In this document: in pieces, positions 53,113 through 62,342 of the stretch
Layout: each line of letters starts with the position of its first letter
Position numbering within the stretch: position 1 is the stretch's first letter
From: Brucellaceae bacterium
Lineage (GTDB): Bacteria > Pseudomonadota > Alphaproteobacteria > Rhizobiales > Rhizobiaceae
Reading direction: 5' to 3'
Length of the DNA stretch: 64,000 nucleotides
Assembly (NCBI GenBank): GCA_020637755.1
Contig: JACKJW010000011.1
Coordinates: 1-64,000, forward strand
Notes under the pieces: model-generated
Seen by the model: only the letters and a program-made list of their open reading frames with translations
Database searches by the model: none
Told to the model about the DNA's origin: nothing
Translations under genes and position numbers: made by a program

Positions 53113-55281
53113 ATGGACAAGATCGCTGAGGGCAAATGCCCGGTGATGCACGGTGCGATGACCGAGACCGGCACCACCAACACCCACTGGTGGCCCAAGG
53201 GGCTGAACATCGACATCCTGCACCAGCAGGACACCAAGACCACCCCGCTCGGCAAGGATTTCGACTACCGCGAGGCGGTCAAGGGCCTCGATTTCGAGGC
53301 GGTCAAGGCTGACGTCAACGCGCTTTTGACCGACAGCCAGGATTGGTGGCCGGCCGACTGGGGCCACTATGGCGGCCTCTTCATCCGCCTTGCCTGGCAC
53401 TCCGCAGGCTCCTACCGTCTGGCTGACGGCCGCGGCGGTGGCGGCGCGGGCAACATCCGCTTTGCCCCGCTCAATTCCTGGCCGGACAATGCCAGCCTCG
53501 ACAAGGCCCGCCGCCTGCTCTGGCCGGTCAAGAAGAAGTACGGCAACCGGCTTTCCTGGGCCGACCTGATCCTGCTGTCCGGCACCATCGCCTATGAGAA
53601 CATGGGCCTGAAGACCTTCGGTTTTGCCTTTGGTCGCGCCGACATCTGGCATCCTGAAAAGGACACCTATTGGGGCGCGGAGAAGGAATGGCTCGCCCCG
53701 TCCGACGAACGCTATGACGACGTGGCCGATCCCTCCACCATGGAAAACCCGCTCGCCGCCGTGCAGATGGGCCTCATCTATGTGAACCCGGAAGGCGTCA
53801 ACGGCAAACCCGACCCGCTGAAGACCGCCGCGCAGGTACGCGAGACCTTCGCCCGCATGGCGATGGACGACGAGGAAACCGCCGCGCTTACCGTCGGCGG
53901 CCACACCGTCGGCAAGGCCCATGGCAACGGCGATGCCGGTGCGCTGACCAGCGCGCCTGAAGCCGGTGAGCTGGAAAACCAGGGTTTTGGCTGGATGAAC
54001 CCGCACATGGGCGGCAAGGCCTCCAACGCGGTCACCTCGGGCATCGAGGGCGCATGGACCACCAACCCGACCAAGTGGGACGATGGCTATCTGAAACTCC
54101 TCTTCGGCTACGAGTGGGAGCTGACCAAAAGCCCCGCCGGAGCCAACCAGTGGCGGCCCGTCAACATCCGCGAGGAGGACATGCCGGCCGACGCATCCGA
54201 CCCGTCCAGGCGCACCATGCCGATGATGACGGATGCCGACATGGCCATGAAGATGGACCCGGCCTATCGCGCCATCTGCGAGAAATTCATGGGCGATTTC
54301 GCCTATTTCTCCGATACCTTCGCCCGCGCCTGGTTCAAGCTGACCCACCGCGACATGGGCCCGAAGGTGCGCTACCTCGGCCCGGACGCGCCCGCCGAAG
54401 ACCTGATCTGGCAGGATCCGGTTCCCGCTGGCTCCACCGCCTATGATGTCAACGCCCTCAAGGCGAAGATCGCCGCCTCCGGCCTGTCGTTGGCCGACAT
54501 GGTCACCACGGCGTGGGATTCCGCGCGCACCTATCGCGGCTCCGACATGCGTGGCGGCGCCAATGGCGCGCGCATCCGCCTTGCCCCGCAAAAGGACTGG
54601 GAGGGCAATGAACCGGCCCGCCTCGCCCGCGTCCTGTCGGTTCTCGAACCGCTCGCCAAGGCGGCGGGTGCATCCGTTGCCGACACGATCGTGCTGGCCG
54701 GCAATCTGGGCATCGAGCAGGCCGCCAAGGCCGCCGGCTTCGACGTGACGGTGCCCTTCTCGCCCGGCCGCGGTGACGCGACCGACGCGATGACCGACGC
54801 CGCCTCCTTCGACGTGCTGGAACCGCTGGCCGACGGCTTCCGCAACTGGCTGAAGAAGAACTACGTGGTCGCCGCCGAGGAAATGCTGCTCGACCGCGCG
54901 CAACTGATGGGCCTGACCGGCACCGAAATGACGGTGCTGCTCGGCGGCATGCGCGTGCTCGGCACCAATTTCGGCGGCACCAGGCATGGCGTCTTCACCG
55001 ATCGCGTGGGCGCGCTGACCACCGACTTCTTCACCAATCTCACCGACATGGCTTACAGCTGGCATCCGGTGGACGGCGGCATCTACGAGATCCGCGACCG
55101 CAAGACCGGCGCGGTGAAGTGGACGGCGACGCGCACCGACCTGGTGTTCGGCTCCAACTCCATCCTGCGCGCCTATGCGGAAGTCTATGCCCAGGACGAC
55201 GCCAAGGTGAAGTTCGTGCACGACTTCGTCGCCGCCTGGGCGAAGGTGATGGACGCCGACCGCTTCGACCTCAGCGCCTGA
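53113..55281 (+). CDS. katG: catalase-peroxidase
   Basis: The 722-residue haem enzyme degrades hydrogen peroxide and peroxidises substrates. The distal site is RLAWHSAG (R92, W95, H96) and the proximal histidine lies in LTVGGHTVGKAHG near residue 258. The cross-linked Trp-Tyr-Met adduct is represented by W95, the tyrosine of MGLIYVNPEG, and a methionine further on. The C-terminal half repeats the fold without catalytic residues. AGGAGAATG contains the ribosome site. Divergent oxyR points to peroxide induction. Confidence 0.98.
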   Translation: MDKIAEGKCPVMHGAMTETGTTNTHWWPKGLNIDILHQQDTKTTPLGKDFDYREAVKGLDFEAVKADVNALLTDSQDWWPADWGHYGGLFIRLAWHSAGSYRLADGRGGGGAGNIRFAPLNSWPDNASLDKARRLLWPVKKKYGNRLSWADLILLSGTIAYENMGLKTFGFAFGRADIWHPEKDTYWGAEKEWLAPSDERYDDVADPSTMENPLAAVQMGLIYVNPEGVNGKPDPLKTAAQVRETFARMAMDDEETAALTVGGHTVGKAHGNGDAGALTSAPEAGELENQGFGWMNPHMGGKASNAVTSGIEGAWTTNPTKWDDGYLKLLFGYEWELTKSPAGANQWRPVNIREEDMPADASDPSRRTMPMMTDADMAMKMDPAYRAICEKFMGDFAYFSDTFARAWFKLTHRDMGPKVRYLGPDAPAEDLIWQDPVPAGSTAYDVNALKAKIAASGLSLADMVTTAWDSARTYRGSDMRGGANGARIRLAPQKDWEGNEPARLARVLSVLEPLAKAAGASVADTIVLAGNLGIEQAAKAAGFDVTVPFSPGRGDATDAMTDAASFDVLEPLADGFRNWLKKNYVVAAEEMLLDRAQLMGLTGTEMTVLLGGMRVLGTNFGGTRHGVFTDRVGALTTDFFTNLTDMAYSWHPVDGGIYEIRDRKTGAVKWTATRTDLVFGSNSILRAYAEVYAQDDAKVKFVHDFVAAWAKVMDADRFDLSA

Positions 55282-55304
55282 CCGGGCACGCACCGGTAAC
55301 CACG

Positions 55305-55333
55305 AAGGGCGCGGCACCATCCGCGCCCTTTTC
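55305..55333 (+). terminator. rho-independent terminator of katG
   Basis: GGGCGCGG (55307-55314) and CCGCGCCC (55321-55328) form an 8-bp stem with a 6-base loop and are followed by TTTTCC, 24 bp after the stop. Confidence 0.85.
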
Positions 55334-55378
55334 CTTGCCCGGCGCGCGATCCGTTTCCGTGCAGGCAGTGACGTGATC

Positions 55379-55562
55379 CGACGCGCGGCCCAACCTCCCC
55401 CTTGAGGGGAGGTCGGAGAAGCAAGGCGAAGCCGTAGCTGATCCGGGTGGGTGTGAGAATCGCGACGCCAGCATGGACACCCCCACCCGCTCTGCTCCAG
55501 CTTCGCCGGACCAATCGCGTGCCTCCCCCGAAAGCGTGGGAGGCAAAGTGGCGCTCGGCATC
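55379..55562. repeat. Rhizobiales-type intergenic repeat
   Basis: The region includes CTCCCCCTTGAGGGGAG (palindromic), an ACCCCCACCCGCTCTGCTCC-like stretch and GCCTCCC...GGGAGGC. These resemble dispersed elements found downstream of genes in Rhizobiales genomes. No gene was seen between katG and cckA. Confidence 0.55.
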
Positions 55563-55590
55563 ACGCGCGGCCGCCTGACCGCCCTGCCCC

Positions 55591-58173
55591 TCACCCCTCC
55601 AGCACTTCCTTCACCTTCTGCGCCAGCTGTTTCAGCGAGAAGGGCTTTGGCAGGAAGCCGAATTGCGCGTCCTTGGGCAGGTTTTTCGCGAAGGCCTCTT
55701 CCGCATAGCCGGAAACGAAGATGAACTTGATGTCGGGCTGGCGGGCGCGCAGCTCGCCGAGCAGCGTCGGCCCGTCCATTTCCGGCATCACCACGTCGGA
55801 GACGACAATGTCCACCTGGCCTTCAAGCTCCTCGAAGACATCCAGCGCCTCGATACCCGACGACGCTTCGTGCACCGTGTAACCGCGCGAGGTGAGCGCG
55901 CGCACGCCCCCCATGCGCACCGCATCCTCGTCTTCCACCAGCAGCACGGTGGCCGTGCCGGAAAGGTCCTGCGCGGCCTCCTTCTGCGCCGCAGCGGCAG
56001 GCGCAGCGGCGGCGGCTGCCTCCGTCCCGGCAGCCGCGGGCTTTGCTTCCACCACGTGGCGCGGCAGGAAGATGCGGAAGGTGGTGCCATGGCCGACCTC
56101 GGATTCGGCATAGATGAAGCCGCCGGTCTGCTTGATGATGCCGTAGACCATCGACAGGCCGAGGCCCGTGCCCTTGCCCACTTCCTTGGTGGTGAAGAAG
56201 GGCTCGAATATCTTCTTCATGACGTCCGGATCGATGCCGGTGCCGGTGTCGGCCACCTCGACCAGCACGTAATCGCCCGGCACCATCTCCGAATAGTTGA
56301 GCGTGCGGCTTTCGGCCTCGTCCATGTTGCGGGTGGAAATGGTGACGGCGCCGCCCTGCGGCATGGCATCGCGCGCATTGACGACCAGGTTGACCACCAC
56401 CTGCTCGAACTGGCCGAGATCGGCCTTCACCGGCCAGAGATCGCGCCCATGCTCGATGCGCGTTTCCACCGTGTTGCCGGCAAGGCGCGCCAGCAGCATG
56501 CGCAGGTCGGCCAGCACGTCGGTGAGGTTCAGCACCTCGGGGCGCAGCGTCTGGCGGCGCGAGAAGGCCAGAAGCTGGCGCACCAGCGAAGCGGCACGGT
56601 TGGCATTCTGCTTGATGTTCATGATGTCCGGGAAGGACGGGTCGGAGGCGCGGTGGTTGATCAGCAGCAGGTCCGACGCCATGATGATGGCGGTCAGCAC
56701 GTTGTTGAAGTCATGGGCGATGCCGCCGGCAAGCTGGCCCACAGCCTGCATCTTCTGGCTCTGCGCCATCTGGGCTTCCAGTGCCTTCTGCTCGGTCGTC
56801 TCCACCGCATAGACGATGGCCGCTTCTTCCGCGTCCTCACCGGACGTGTCGACAACCGCGTTGACATAGAAGCGCATGTGGCGGTTCTCGTCGCCGGGCA
56901 GCGTCGTGTCGATGGGCGCGATCTCCGCCTTGCCCGCCTTGGCGGCGTCCAGCGCCAGCGCGAAGGCCTCGCGGTTCGGCGCGGCGATCACGCTGTCGAG
57001 CGAAACATGCCGGTCCACCGCATCGCGGTCCACCACCTTGGAGAACAGCGACAGGAAAGGCGCATTGGTGCGCAGGATGCGCCCTTCCCCGTCAATCCCC
57101 GCGATTGCCATTGGCGTGGAATTGAAGAAGCGCGTGAAACGCACTTCGGCGGCCCGCGCCTCGGCACCCGTATGGTCACCCTGCGCGCGGTTCAGCACGA
57201 TGGAGCGTGTCGGCCCCGGCCTGCCATCGCGGCTGGCCGAGACGCGGTGCATGAAACGCACCGGCAGTGCGCCGCCCGTCGCCGTTTCCAGGTCGAGGTC
57301 GATCATGGCATCGCGGCTGGTGCCCGGCTCCGCATGCACCGCATTGATGAGCGCCATGCCGTCGCCCGCCACCATGGAGCGCATCGCCATGCGGCCGGGC
57401 GCGAAGGTGGCGAGATCCATGCCCAGCCATTCGGCCAGCGTCGCGTTCATGTAGGTCAGGCGGCCTTCCTCATCGGCAGCGAAGAAACCGGCCGGCGCAT
57501 GATCGAGATGGTCGATCGCCTTTTGCAGATCCTGGAAATAGCGCTCCTGCTCGGCCCGCTCGGTGGAAATGTCGGCGATCTGCCAGGCGGAGAACGGCTT
57601 GCGGTGGCCCGGCACCGAGATGGAGCGCACCCGCACGCGATACCAGCGCGCGCCCGGTTCCGAGCCGGGCTTCAGGGCCGAGGACAGGCGGAACTCGCCG
57701 TCGTCGTCGCGCCCGTCCTCCAGTGAGGCCGAAAGCCGCGCGACGGTCTCGGCGGCCTCCTGGTTGTCGGCCAGCAGCGTGCGCACCGTGCGGATATCGG
57801 AGATGGAGGTGGCCCCGGTGGTCGCCGCATAGGCGCGGTTGGCATAGATCACCCGTTCCTTGGCATCGGTGATGATGATGCCTTGCGGCATGGAATCGAC
57901 AAAGGCCTTGGACAGGTCATCGCCCGACGAGGCAGGCGTCGCACGCACGATGCCGGTCACATTGGCAAACAGGTAGCCGACACCGATCATCGCCAGCATG
58001 CCGAGGAAACCCAGCAGGAACGGCTCGCCGATGCGCTCGCGGAACACCACGAAGGCGGTGGCCGCCACCGTCAGCACCATGGCGAAGATGACCAGCCGCG
58101 CCACCGGCCCCGGCCCCGCACCCTTGTCCACGATGGGTACGGGATAGAATTCGCCCTGGTTGTCGCTGTTCAT
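55591..58173 (-). CDS. cckA: hybrid sensor histidine kinase/phosphatase CckA
   Basis: The 860-residue protein starts MNSDNQGEFYPVPIVDKGAGP, has two membrane helices (about residues 23-75), then tandem PAS domains, the HisKA with GGIAHDFNNVLTAI (phosphorylated histidine), the HATPase (NLVVNARDAM, DTGTGIDPD, GTGLGLSMVYGI) and a C-terminal receiver domain with VLLVEDEDAVR and SDVVMPEMDGP carrying the aspartate. It phosphorylates ChpT, feeding CtrA and CpdR in cell-cycle control. ATG at 58173 was chosen because the longer frame overlaps fliO on the other strand and lacks homology. Confidence 0.96.
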   Translation of the reverse strand: MNSDNQGEFYPVPIVDKGAGPGPVARLVIFAMVLTVAATAFVVFRERIGEPFLLGFLGMLAMIGVGYLFANVTGIVRATPASSGDDLSKAFVDSMPQGIIITDAKERVIYANRAYAATTGATSISDIRTVRTLLADNQEAAETVARLSASLEDGRDDDGEFRLSSALKPGSEPGARWYRVRVRSISVPGHRKPFSAWQIADISTERAEQERYFQDLQKAIDHLDHAPAGFFAADEEGRLTYMNATLAEWLGMDLATFAPGRMAMRSMVAGDGMALINAVHAEPGTSRDAMIDLDLETATGGALPVRFMHRVSASRDGRPGPTRSIVLNRAQGDHTGAEARAAEVRFTRFFNSTPMAIAGIDGEGRILRTNAPFLSLFSKVVDRDAVDRHVSLDSVIAAPNREAFALALDAAKAGKAEIAPIDTTLPGDENRHMRFYVNAVVDTSGEDAEEAAIVYAVETTEQKALEAQMAQSQKMQAVGQLAGGIAHDFNNVLTAIIMASDLLLINHRASDPSFPDIMNIKQNANRAASLVRQLLAFSRRQTLRPEVLNLTDVLADLRMLLARLAGNTVETRIEHGRDLWPVKADLGQFEQVVVNLVVNARDAMPQGGAVTISTRNMDEAESRTLNYSEMVPGDYVLVEVADTGTGIDPDVMKKIFEPFFTTKEVGKGTGLGLSMVYGIIKQTGGFIYAESEVGHGTTFRIFLPRHVVEAKPAAAGTEAAAAAAPAAAAQKEAAQDLSGTATVLLVEDEDAVRMGGVRALTSRGYTVHEASSGIEALDVFEELEGQVDIVVSDVVMPEMDGPTLLGELRARQPDIKFIFVSGYAEEAFAKNLPKDAQFGFLPKPFSLKQLAQKVKEVLEG

Positions 58174-58384
58174 CGCACCAAATCCGCTTGCCGCCTGTCC
58201 CGGCCTGTTCCCCCCGGGCGATTCAGGTTGAATCACATTCCGCCCGGAACCGGAAGCCCCGCCGCTCATTTCGCAGGCAGGCGGGGCAATTTCCCGTTGA
58301 CAAGGGCCCCGCCCCGGAATTGCCGCTTGCCCGGAAAGCGCCTTGGCGCATAATCGCGGACTGAAAAGCATGGGGAAATGCCGG

Positions 58385-59329
58385 ATGGATTGGCTCACGG
58401 ATATTTTCGGCGAGGGCATGGCTAAGGTCATTGCCTGGGGCGCCGGGCTGTTGGTGCTCCTTATCCTCGTCCTGATTGTCATACGGCTGTTCCGCGCCGC
58501 CATCCCCGGCACCTTCATCGCGGGCGGCAGCCGCAAGCACCGCCTCGCCGTCATCGACGCGGCGGCCGTCGATTCCTCGCGCAGGCTCGTGCTGGTGCGC
58601 CGGGACGAAACCGAACACCTGCTGCTGATAGGCGGCTCCAACGATCTGGTCGTCGAAACCGGGATCAAGGCGCCCGGCGCAGTTTCCAGCGAGGAGACCG
58701 GGGACGCCCCGCAACCGGCTGCACTTGCGCCCGAACCGCTTGCTCCGCTGCCACCGGCTGCGCCCGCAGTCCCTTCCGCTGAGGAGGAAGACGAGCAGGC
58801 GCAGCGCATCTCCGCCATCACCGCCGCAGTGCGCAGGCACGATCCTGCGCCGCCAGCCGTCCCCGCCCCGATCCCGGTTTCCGCCCCGGCACCACCTCCG
58901 GTGCACGTCGCCCGGCCGGCGGAACCACCGGCTCCGCCTCCACCGTTGCCGCAGCCGCCTTCTGCGCCTGCGCGTCATGTCATGCCGCCAGCGCCACCAC
59001 CACCTGCCGCTCCTGCCGCCCCGCGCTATGTCCCGCCGATGTCGGGACCGGCTGCCGCCATCGGTACCGCGCCGGTGGCGCCGCGCCCGCAACCGGCTCC
59101 TCCGCCCCCCGCTCCCGAACCGCAGGAAGCCCTGTCGGACGCCGAGCTGCTGCGCGACCTCCAGGAAACGCTGGCCCCCGTGAAGCGCCCGCCGCCTGCA
59201 CCGCAACCGGTCCAGGCCAGCCGCGCGGACCCTGTTCTGGAGGACCCGGCTGTGGAATCGACGCTGGAGGATGAAATGTCCAAGCTTCTGGCCGACCTGA
59301 CCCGCGACAATGACGGCAAGGCGGGGTGA
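58385..59329 (+). CDS. fliO: flagellar biosynthetic protein FliO-like, with proline-rich tail
   Basis: The 314-residue protein has one N-terminal membrane helix (about 15-38) and a small FliO-like cytoplasmic domain (KHRLAVIDAAAVDSSRRLVLVRRDETEHLLLIGGSNDLVVET, about 50-95). A long disordered Pro/Ala tail and a short acidic C-terminal helix follow. FliO assists FliP assembly in the flagellar export gate. It lies away from other flagellar genes and divergent to cckA, an arrangement seen in Rhizobiales, so the name is supported by domain rather than context. Confidence 0.8.
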   Translation: MDWLTDIFGEGMAKVIAWGAGLLVLLILVLIVIRLFRAAIPGTFIAGGSRKHRLAVIDAAAVDSSRRLVLVRRDETEHLLLIGGSNDLVVETGIKAPGAVSSEETGDAPQPAALAPEPLAPLPPAAPAVPSAEEEDEQAQRISAITAAVRRHDPAPPAVPAPIPVSAPAPPPVHVARPAEPPAPPPPLPQPPSAPARHVMPPAPPPPAAPAAPRYVPPMSGPAAAIGTAPVAPRPQPAPPPPAPEPQEALSDAELLRDLQETLAPVKRPPPAPQPVQASRADPVLEDPAVESTLEDEMSKLLADLTRDNDGKAG

Positions 59330-59430
59330 CGCGCTTTTCGCGCAATCCTGAACTCTTGGCAGCCATTCCTCCCGGCGCGAAGCAGCCGCACCCAAACCCG
59401 ACAGCGCGCATGAGCTGTGCTTCAACGCAA

Positions 59431-59456
59431 AAACCCGGCTGCGAGGCCGGGTTTTC
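59431..59456. terminator. bidirectional terminator between fliO and dksA
   Basis: AAAACCCGGC (59431-59440) and GCCGGGTTTT (59447-59456) pair perfectly over 10 bases with a 6-base loop. Confidence 0.85.
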
Positions 59457-59489
59457 CAGTTCGGTCTTCGGCAGCCTTCCGGCCACCCG

Positions 59490-59906
59490 TCAATCGTCGC
59501 GGTAAACCTTCTCGCGGCGCTCGTGGCGCTCCTGCGCCTCGATCGACAGCGTGGCGATCGGACGGGCATCAAGGCGGCGCAGCGAGATCGGCTCGCCGGT
59601 CTCCTCGCAATAGCCATAGGTGCCGTCGTCAATGCGCATCAGCGCGGCGTCGATCTTGGAGATCAGCTTGCGTTGGCGGTCACGCGCGCGCAGCTCGATG
59701 GCGCGATCGGTTTCCGACGAGGCACGGTCGGCCAGATCCGAATGATTCTCGTTTTCCTGCTGCAGGGTTTCCAGCGTCTCGCGCGACTCGCGCAGGATGT
59801 CATTCTTCCAATCGATCAGCTTCTCGCGGAAGTAATCCTTCTGACGGTCGTTCATGAACGGTTCGTCATCGGAAGGGATGTAGCCAGCTTCAATCAGTTC
59901 GGACAT
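59490..59906 (-). CDS. dksA: RNA polymerase-binding protein DksA, one-cysteine form
   Basis: The 138-residue protein has the coiled-coil pair (DRQKDYFREKLIDWKNDILRESRETLETLQ ... RASSETDRAIELRARDRQRKLISKI) with the acidic tip and the C-terminal globular domain GTYGYCEETGEPISLRRLDARPIATLSIEAQ. Only one of the four zinc-finger cysteines is present (C in GYCEETG), which is normal for Rhizobiales DksA and means that it folds without zinc. It works with ppGpp on rRNA and other promoters. Start at 59906 (MSELIEAGYIPS). Confidence 0.95.
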   Translation of the reverse strand: MSELIEAGYIPSDDEPFMNDRQKDYFREKLIDWKNDILRESRETLETLQQENENHSDLADRASSETDRAIELRARDRQRKLISKIDAALMRIDDGTYGYCEETGEPISLRRLDARPIATLSIEAQERHERREKVYRDD

Positions 59907-60304
59907 TCGACTCACCCTGTTTACTGCCCCGCGCCTATATATTGGCGGGCAAACGGCCATACAAGCCTTAAGTCTGATGCTCACAAGGATTTCATGAAAG
60001 CGTCACAAATCCGCTAACGCATCTTTCATGCCAGATCGGCGCCCGGCGCACAGCGAAGCTGCCTCCCCGGCCGCGCGGCAAACGGGCAGGAAATCCGCGG
60101 CAAGCGGAGCCCCGTGGACGCCGGGGTTCCCTGCACATCTGGCGCCTTCTTCGGCAACCTGCCCGATTCGCAGGCCGTGACCACCCTGTTCCTTCCGTGA
60201 AATGGCGCTGCAAATGAAACGGTTTAATCCTTCCTTCCAATTGCAACCCCGTCAGGGGCTTCCTACTTTCAGCGCGTCGAGAAACCGAACCGGAAAGGAC
60301 GCCG
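59907..60304. other. intergenic region between dksA and the SixA-like gene
   Basis: No gene is called in these 400 bp. The part near 59907-60000 carries the dksA promoter. Between 60030 and 60143 complementary blocks suggest a structured RNA, described separately. GGAAAGGACGCCG just before 60305 is the ribosome site of the next gene. Confidence 0.5.
60030..60143 (+). other. putative structured RNA element
   Basis: GCCAGAT (60030-60036) and ATCTGGC (60137-60143) pair over 7 bases and could close a roughly 114-nt fold. Inside, GCAGG and CCTGC close a junction with two hairpins, TCCGC/GCGGA and CCCC/GGGG. The pattern is suggestive, but GC-rich sequence folds easily. It does not match SRP RNA, RNase P or a known riboswitch by eye. 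Confidence 0.3.
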
Positions 60305-60808
60305 ATGAGCCGGGTCTATCTTTTGCGCCACGCACGCGCCGCTTTTCCGCAGCCCGGCATGCGGGATTTCGACCGTCCGCTGGAGAAGGACGCCGACGAC
60401 GATGCCGAAGCACTGGGCATCGCCATGCGCGCCAATGGCCAAAGGCCGGACTCTGTTGTCTGCTCCTCGGCCCGCCGTACCCGCGAGACCTGGGACCATG
60501 TGGCACAGGGCCTGGAGCTTGATCCGGACATGGCCGAATTCAGCGACACGCTCTACTGCACGGATGCGTCGGGCTATATCGATGTGATCCGCTCGCGCGC
60601 CGGCCAGGAGTCCGTCATGCTGATCGGTCACAACCCGATGCTGGAGGAAGTGGCCCATTCGCTGTCCGGACGGGGAAACGGCAGCAGCGCCCTGGCAGAC
60701 GGATTTGCGACCTGCGGTCTGGCGGTGATCGATTTTGACACGCCGCTGGCCGATGTCGCACCGGGCAAGGGCAATCTCCAGCTTTTCATGACTCCGGAAG
60801 ACCTCTGA
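60305..60808 (+). CDS. SixA-like phosphohistidine phosphatase (histidine phosphatase family)
   Basis: The 167-residue protein opens with VYLLRHARA, the RHG-type catalytic motif with the phosphorylated histidine H9. It also has SSARRTRETW (second arginine, near 55) and LIGHNPMLEEVAHSL, which carries the second catalytic histidine near 110. SixA-type enzymes dephosphorylate phosphohistidine on HPt or PTS proteins; the partner here is unknown. It precedes ycjX by 70 bp on the same strand. Confidence 0.9.
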   Translation: MSRVYLLRHARAAFPQPGMRDFDRPLEKDADDDAEALGIAMRANGQRPDSVVCSSARRTRETWDHVAQGLELDPDMAEFSDTLYCTDASGYIDVIRSRAGQESVMLIGHNPMLEEVAHSLSGRGNGSSALADGFATCGLAVIDFDTPLADVAPGKGNLQLFMTPEDL

Positions 60809-60878
60809 CGGGCTGCGCCATTTCAATCGGCGCTTGCCACACCTATATGCGTTTCCAAGCCATGGGGAACGCAGGACC

Positions 60879-62342
60879 TTGACCGCATTGACCACCTTTG
60901 CCGACGAGGCCCAGATTGCCCTCGACACGCTGGGCGAACGCATTTCCGGGCTGGCCGATCCGAGCCTGCGTCTCGGCGTGACCGGCCTGTCGCGCGCTGG
61001 CAAGACCGTGTTCATCACAGCTCTGGTCCACAATCTCATCCATGGTGGCCGGCTGCCCGTTTTTGAACCGGCGCGATCCGGTCGCATTCGCCGCGCCTAC
61101 GTGCGCCCGCAGCCCGATGATGCGGTGCCGCGCTTCCAATATGAGGATCACGTCGCAAAGTTGGTCGATGAGCGGCTGTGGCCGGACTCCACCCGCGCCG
61201 TCTCGCAAATGCGGCTGACGATCGACTACGAGTCGGCCAGCGGCTGGGGCCGCCTTCTCTCCGGCGGCAAGCTTTCCCTCGACATCGTGGATTATCCGGG
61301 CGAATGGCTGCTCGACCTGCCGCTCCTGGGCAAGACCTATGCCGAATTTTCCGCCGAGGCGCTGGGTCTCGCGCGTGCACCGATCCGCCACGACCTTGCA
61401 TCAGGCTGGCTTTCCCTGACCGGAGCCGCCGATCCGTCCGCCGAAGCCGACGAGATGGTGGCGCGCAAGCTGGCCGAAAGCTTCACCGCCTATCTGCGCG
61501 CCTGCCGCGCCGACAGCCGCGCGCTCTCGACCCTGCCGCCCGGCAGATTCCTGATGCCCGGCGACATGGAAGGTTCGCCCGCTCTCACCTTTGCACCACT
61601 CGACCTGCCGGACGGGTTCTCGCCCCCGCGCAATTCGCTGGCCGCCATGATGGAGCGGCGCTACGAAGCCTACAAGACGCATGTCATCAAGCCCTTTTTC
61701 CGCGAGCACATCACCCGGCTCGATCGCCAGATCGTGCTCATCGACGCCATGCAGGCAATGAATGCCGGTCCCGGCGCCGTCGCCGATCTGGAACGCGCGC
61801 TGACCGGCGTGATGGCCTGTTTCCGGCAGGGCCGCAGCGGCTTTCTCACCAGCCTCGTGTCGCGCCGGATCGACCGCATCCTGGTCGCCGCCACCAAGGC
61901 CGACCACATCCACCATGAAAGCCATGACCGGCTTCAGGCGATCGTGCGCAAACTGGTGGACCGCGCCATCGAGACCGCGCGTTTCTCCGGCGCGGAGGTG
62001 GAAGTCGCCGCGCTCGCTGCCGTGCGCGCGACACGTGAAGGCACTGTGAGTCATGACGGCGAGACGCTACCCGTCATCACCGGAACGCCGATGGCGGGCG
62101 AGGACATCGCCGGAGAAACCTTCGACGGCCAGCGCGAAACCGCCATATTTCCCGGTGATTTGCCGGACAATCCGGATTCGATCCTTGAGGCGGATGAGGC
62201 CGCTGGCGCAAATGCCGCGATCCGCTTCGTCCGGTTCCGCCCGCCCCGGCTCGAACACACGGCGGAAGGCATGACGCTCTCGCTGCCGCACATCCGCCTC
62301 GACCGGGCCATGCAATTCCTGCTCGGAGACCGGCTGGCATGA
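60879..62342 (+). CDS. ycjX: YcjX family GTP/ATP-binding protein
   Basis: The 487-residue P-loop protein carries RLGVTGLSRAGKTVFITALVHNLI near residue 32 (Walker A) and DIVDYPGEWLLDLPLL near 145 (Walker B-like G3). Further conserved pieces are RFLMPGD, FKP/FREHITRLDRQIVLIDAM and AATKADHI. YcjX is a DUF463-family stress-associated GTPase of uncertain function. The start is TTG at 60879, with AGGA 5 bases ahead; another TTG at 60834 is less good. ATGA overlap with ycjF. Confidence 0.92.
   Translation: MTALTTFADEAQIALDTLGERISGLADPSLRLGVTGLSRAGKTVFITALVHNLIHGGRLPVFEPARSGRIRRAYVRPQPDDAVPRFQYEDHVAKLVDERLWPDSTRAVSQMRLTIDYESASGWGRLLSGGKLSLDIVDYPGEWLLDLPLLGKTYAEFSAEALGLARAPIRHDLASGWLSLTGAADPSAEADEMVARKLAESFTAYLRACRADSRALSTLPPGRFLMPGDMEGSPALTFAPLDLPDGFSPPRNSLAAMMERRYEAYKTHVIKPFFREHITRLDRQIVLIDAMQAMNAGPGAVADLERALTGVMACFRQGRSGFLTSLVSRRIDRILVAATKADHIHHESHDRLQAIVRKLVDRAIETARFSGAEVEVAALAAVRATREGTVSHDGETLPVITGTPMAGEDIAGETFDGQRETAIFPGDLPDNPDSILEADEAAGANAAIRFVRFRPPRLEHTAEGMTLSLPHIRLDRAMQFLLGDRLA

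Noticed and set aside
53011..55320. Long antisense open frame (769 codons) opposite katG
   Set aside because: Shadow of katG, low-complexity composition.
55663..57726. Plus-strand open frame (687 codons) opposite cckA
   Set aside because: Histidine/arginine/glycine-rich shadow; cckA on the minus strand has all kinase motifs.
58174..58821. N-terminal extension of cckA
   Set aside because: Overlaps fliO on the other strand, is serine/arginine rich, and homologues start at MNSDNQGEF.
60030..60143. 6S, SRP or RNase P RNA
   Set aside because: Length and pairing were considered, but the conserved cores of these RNAs are not visible.
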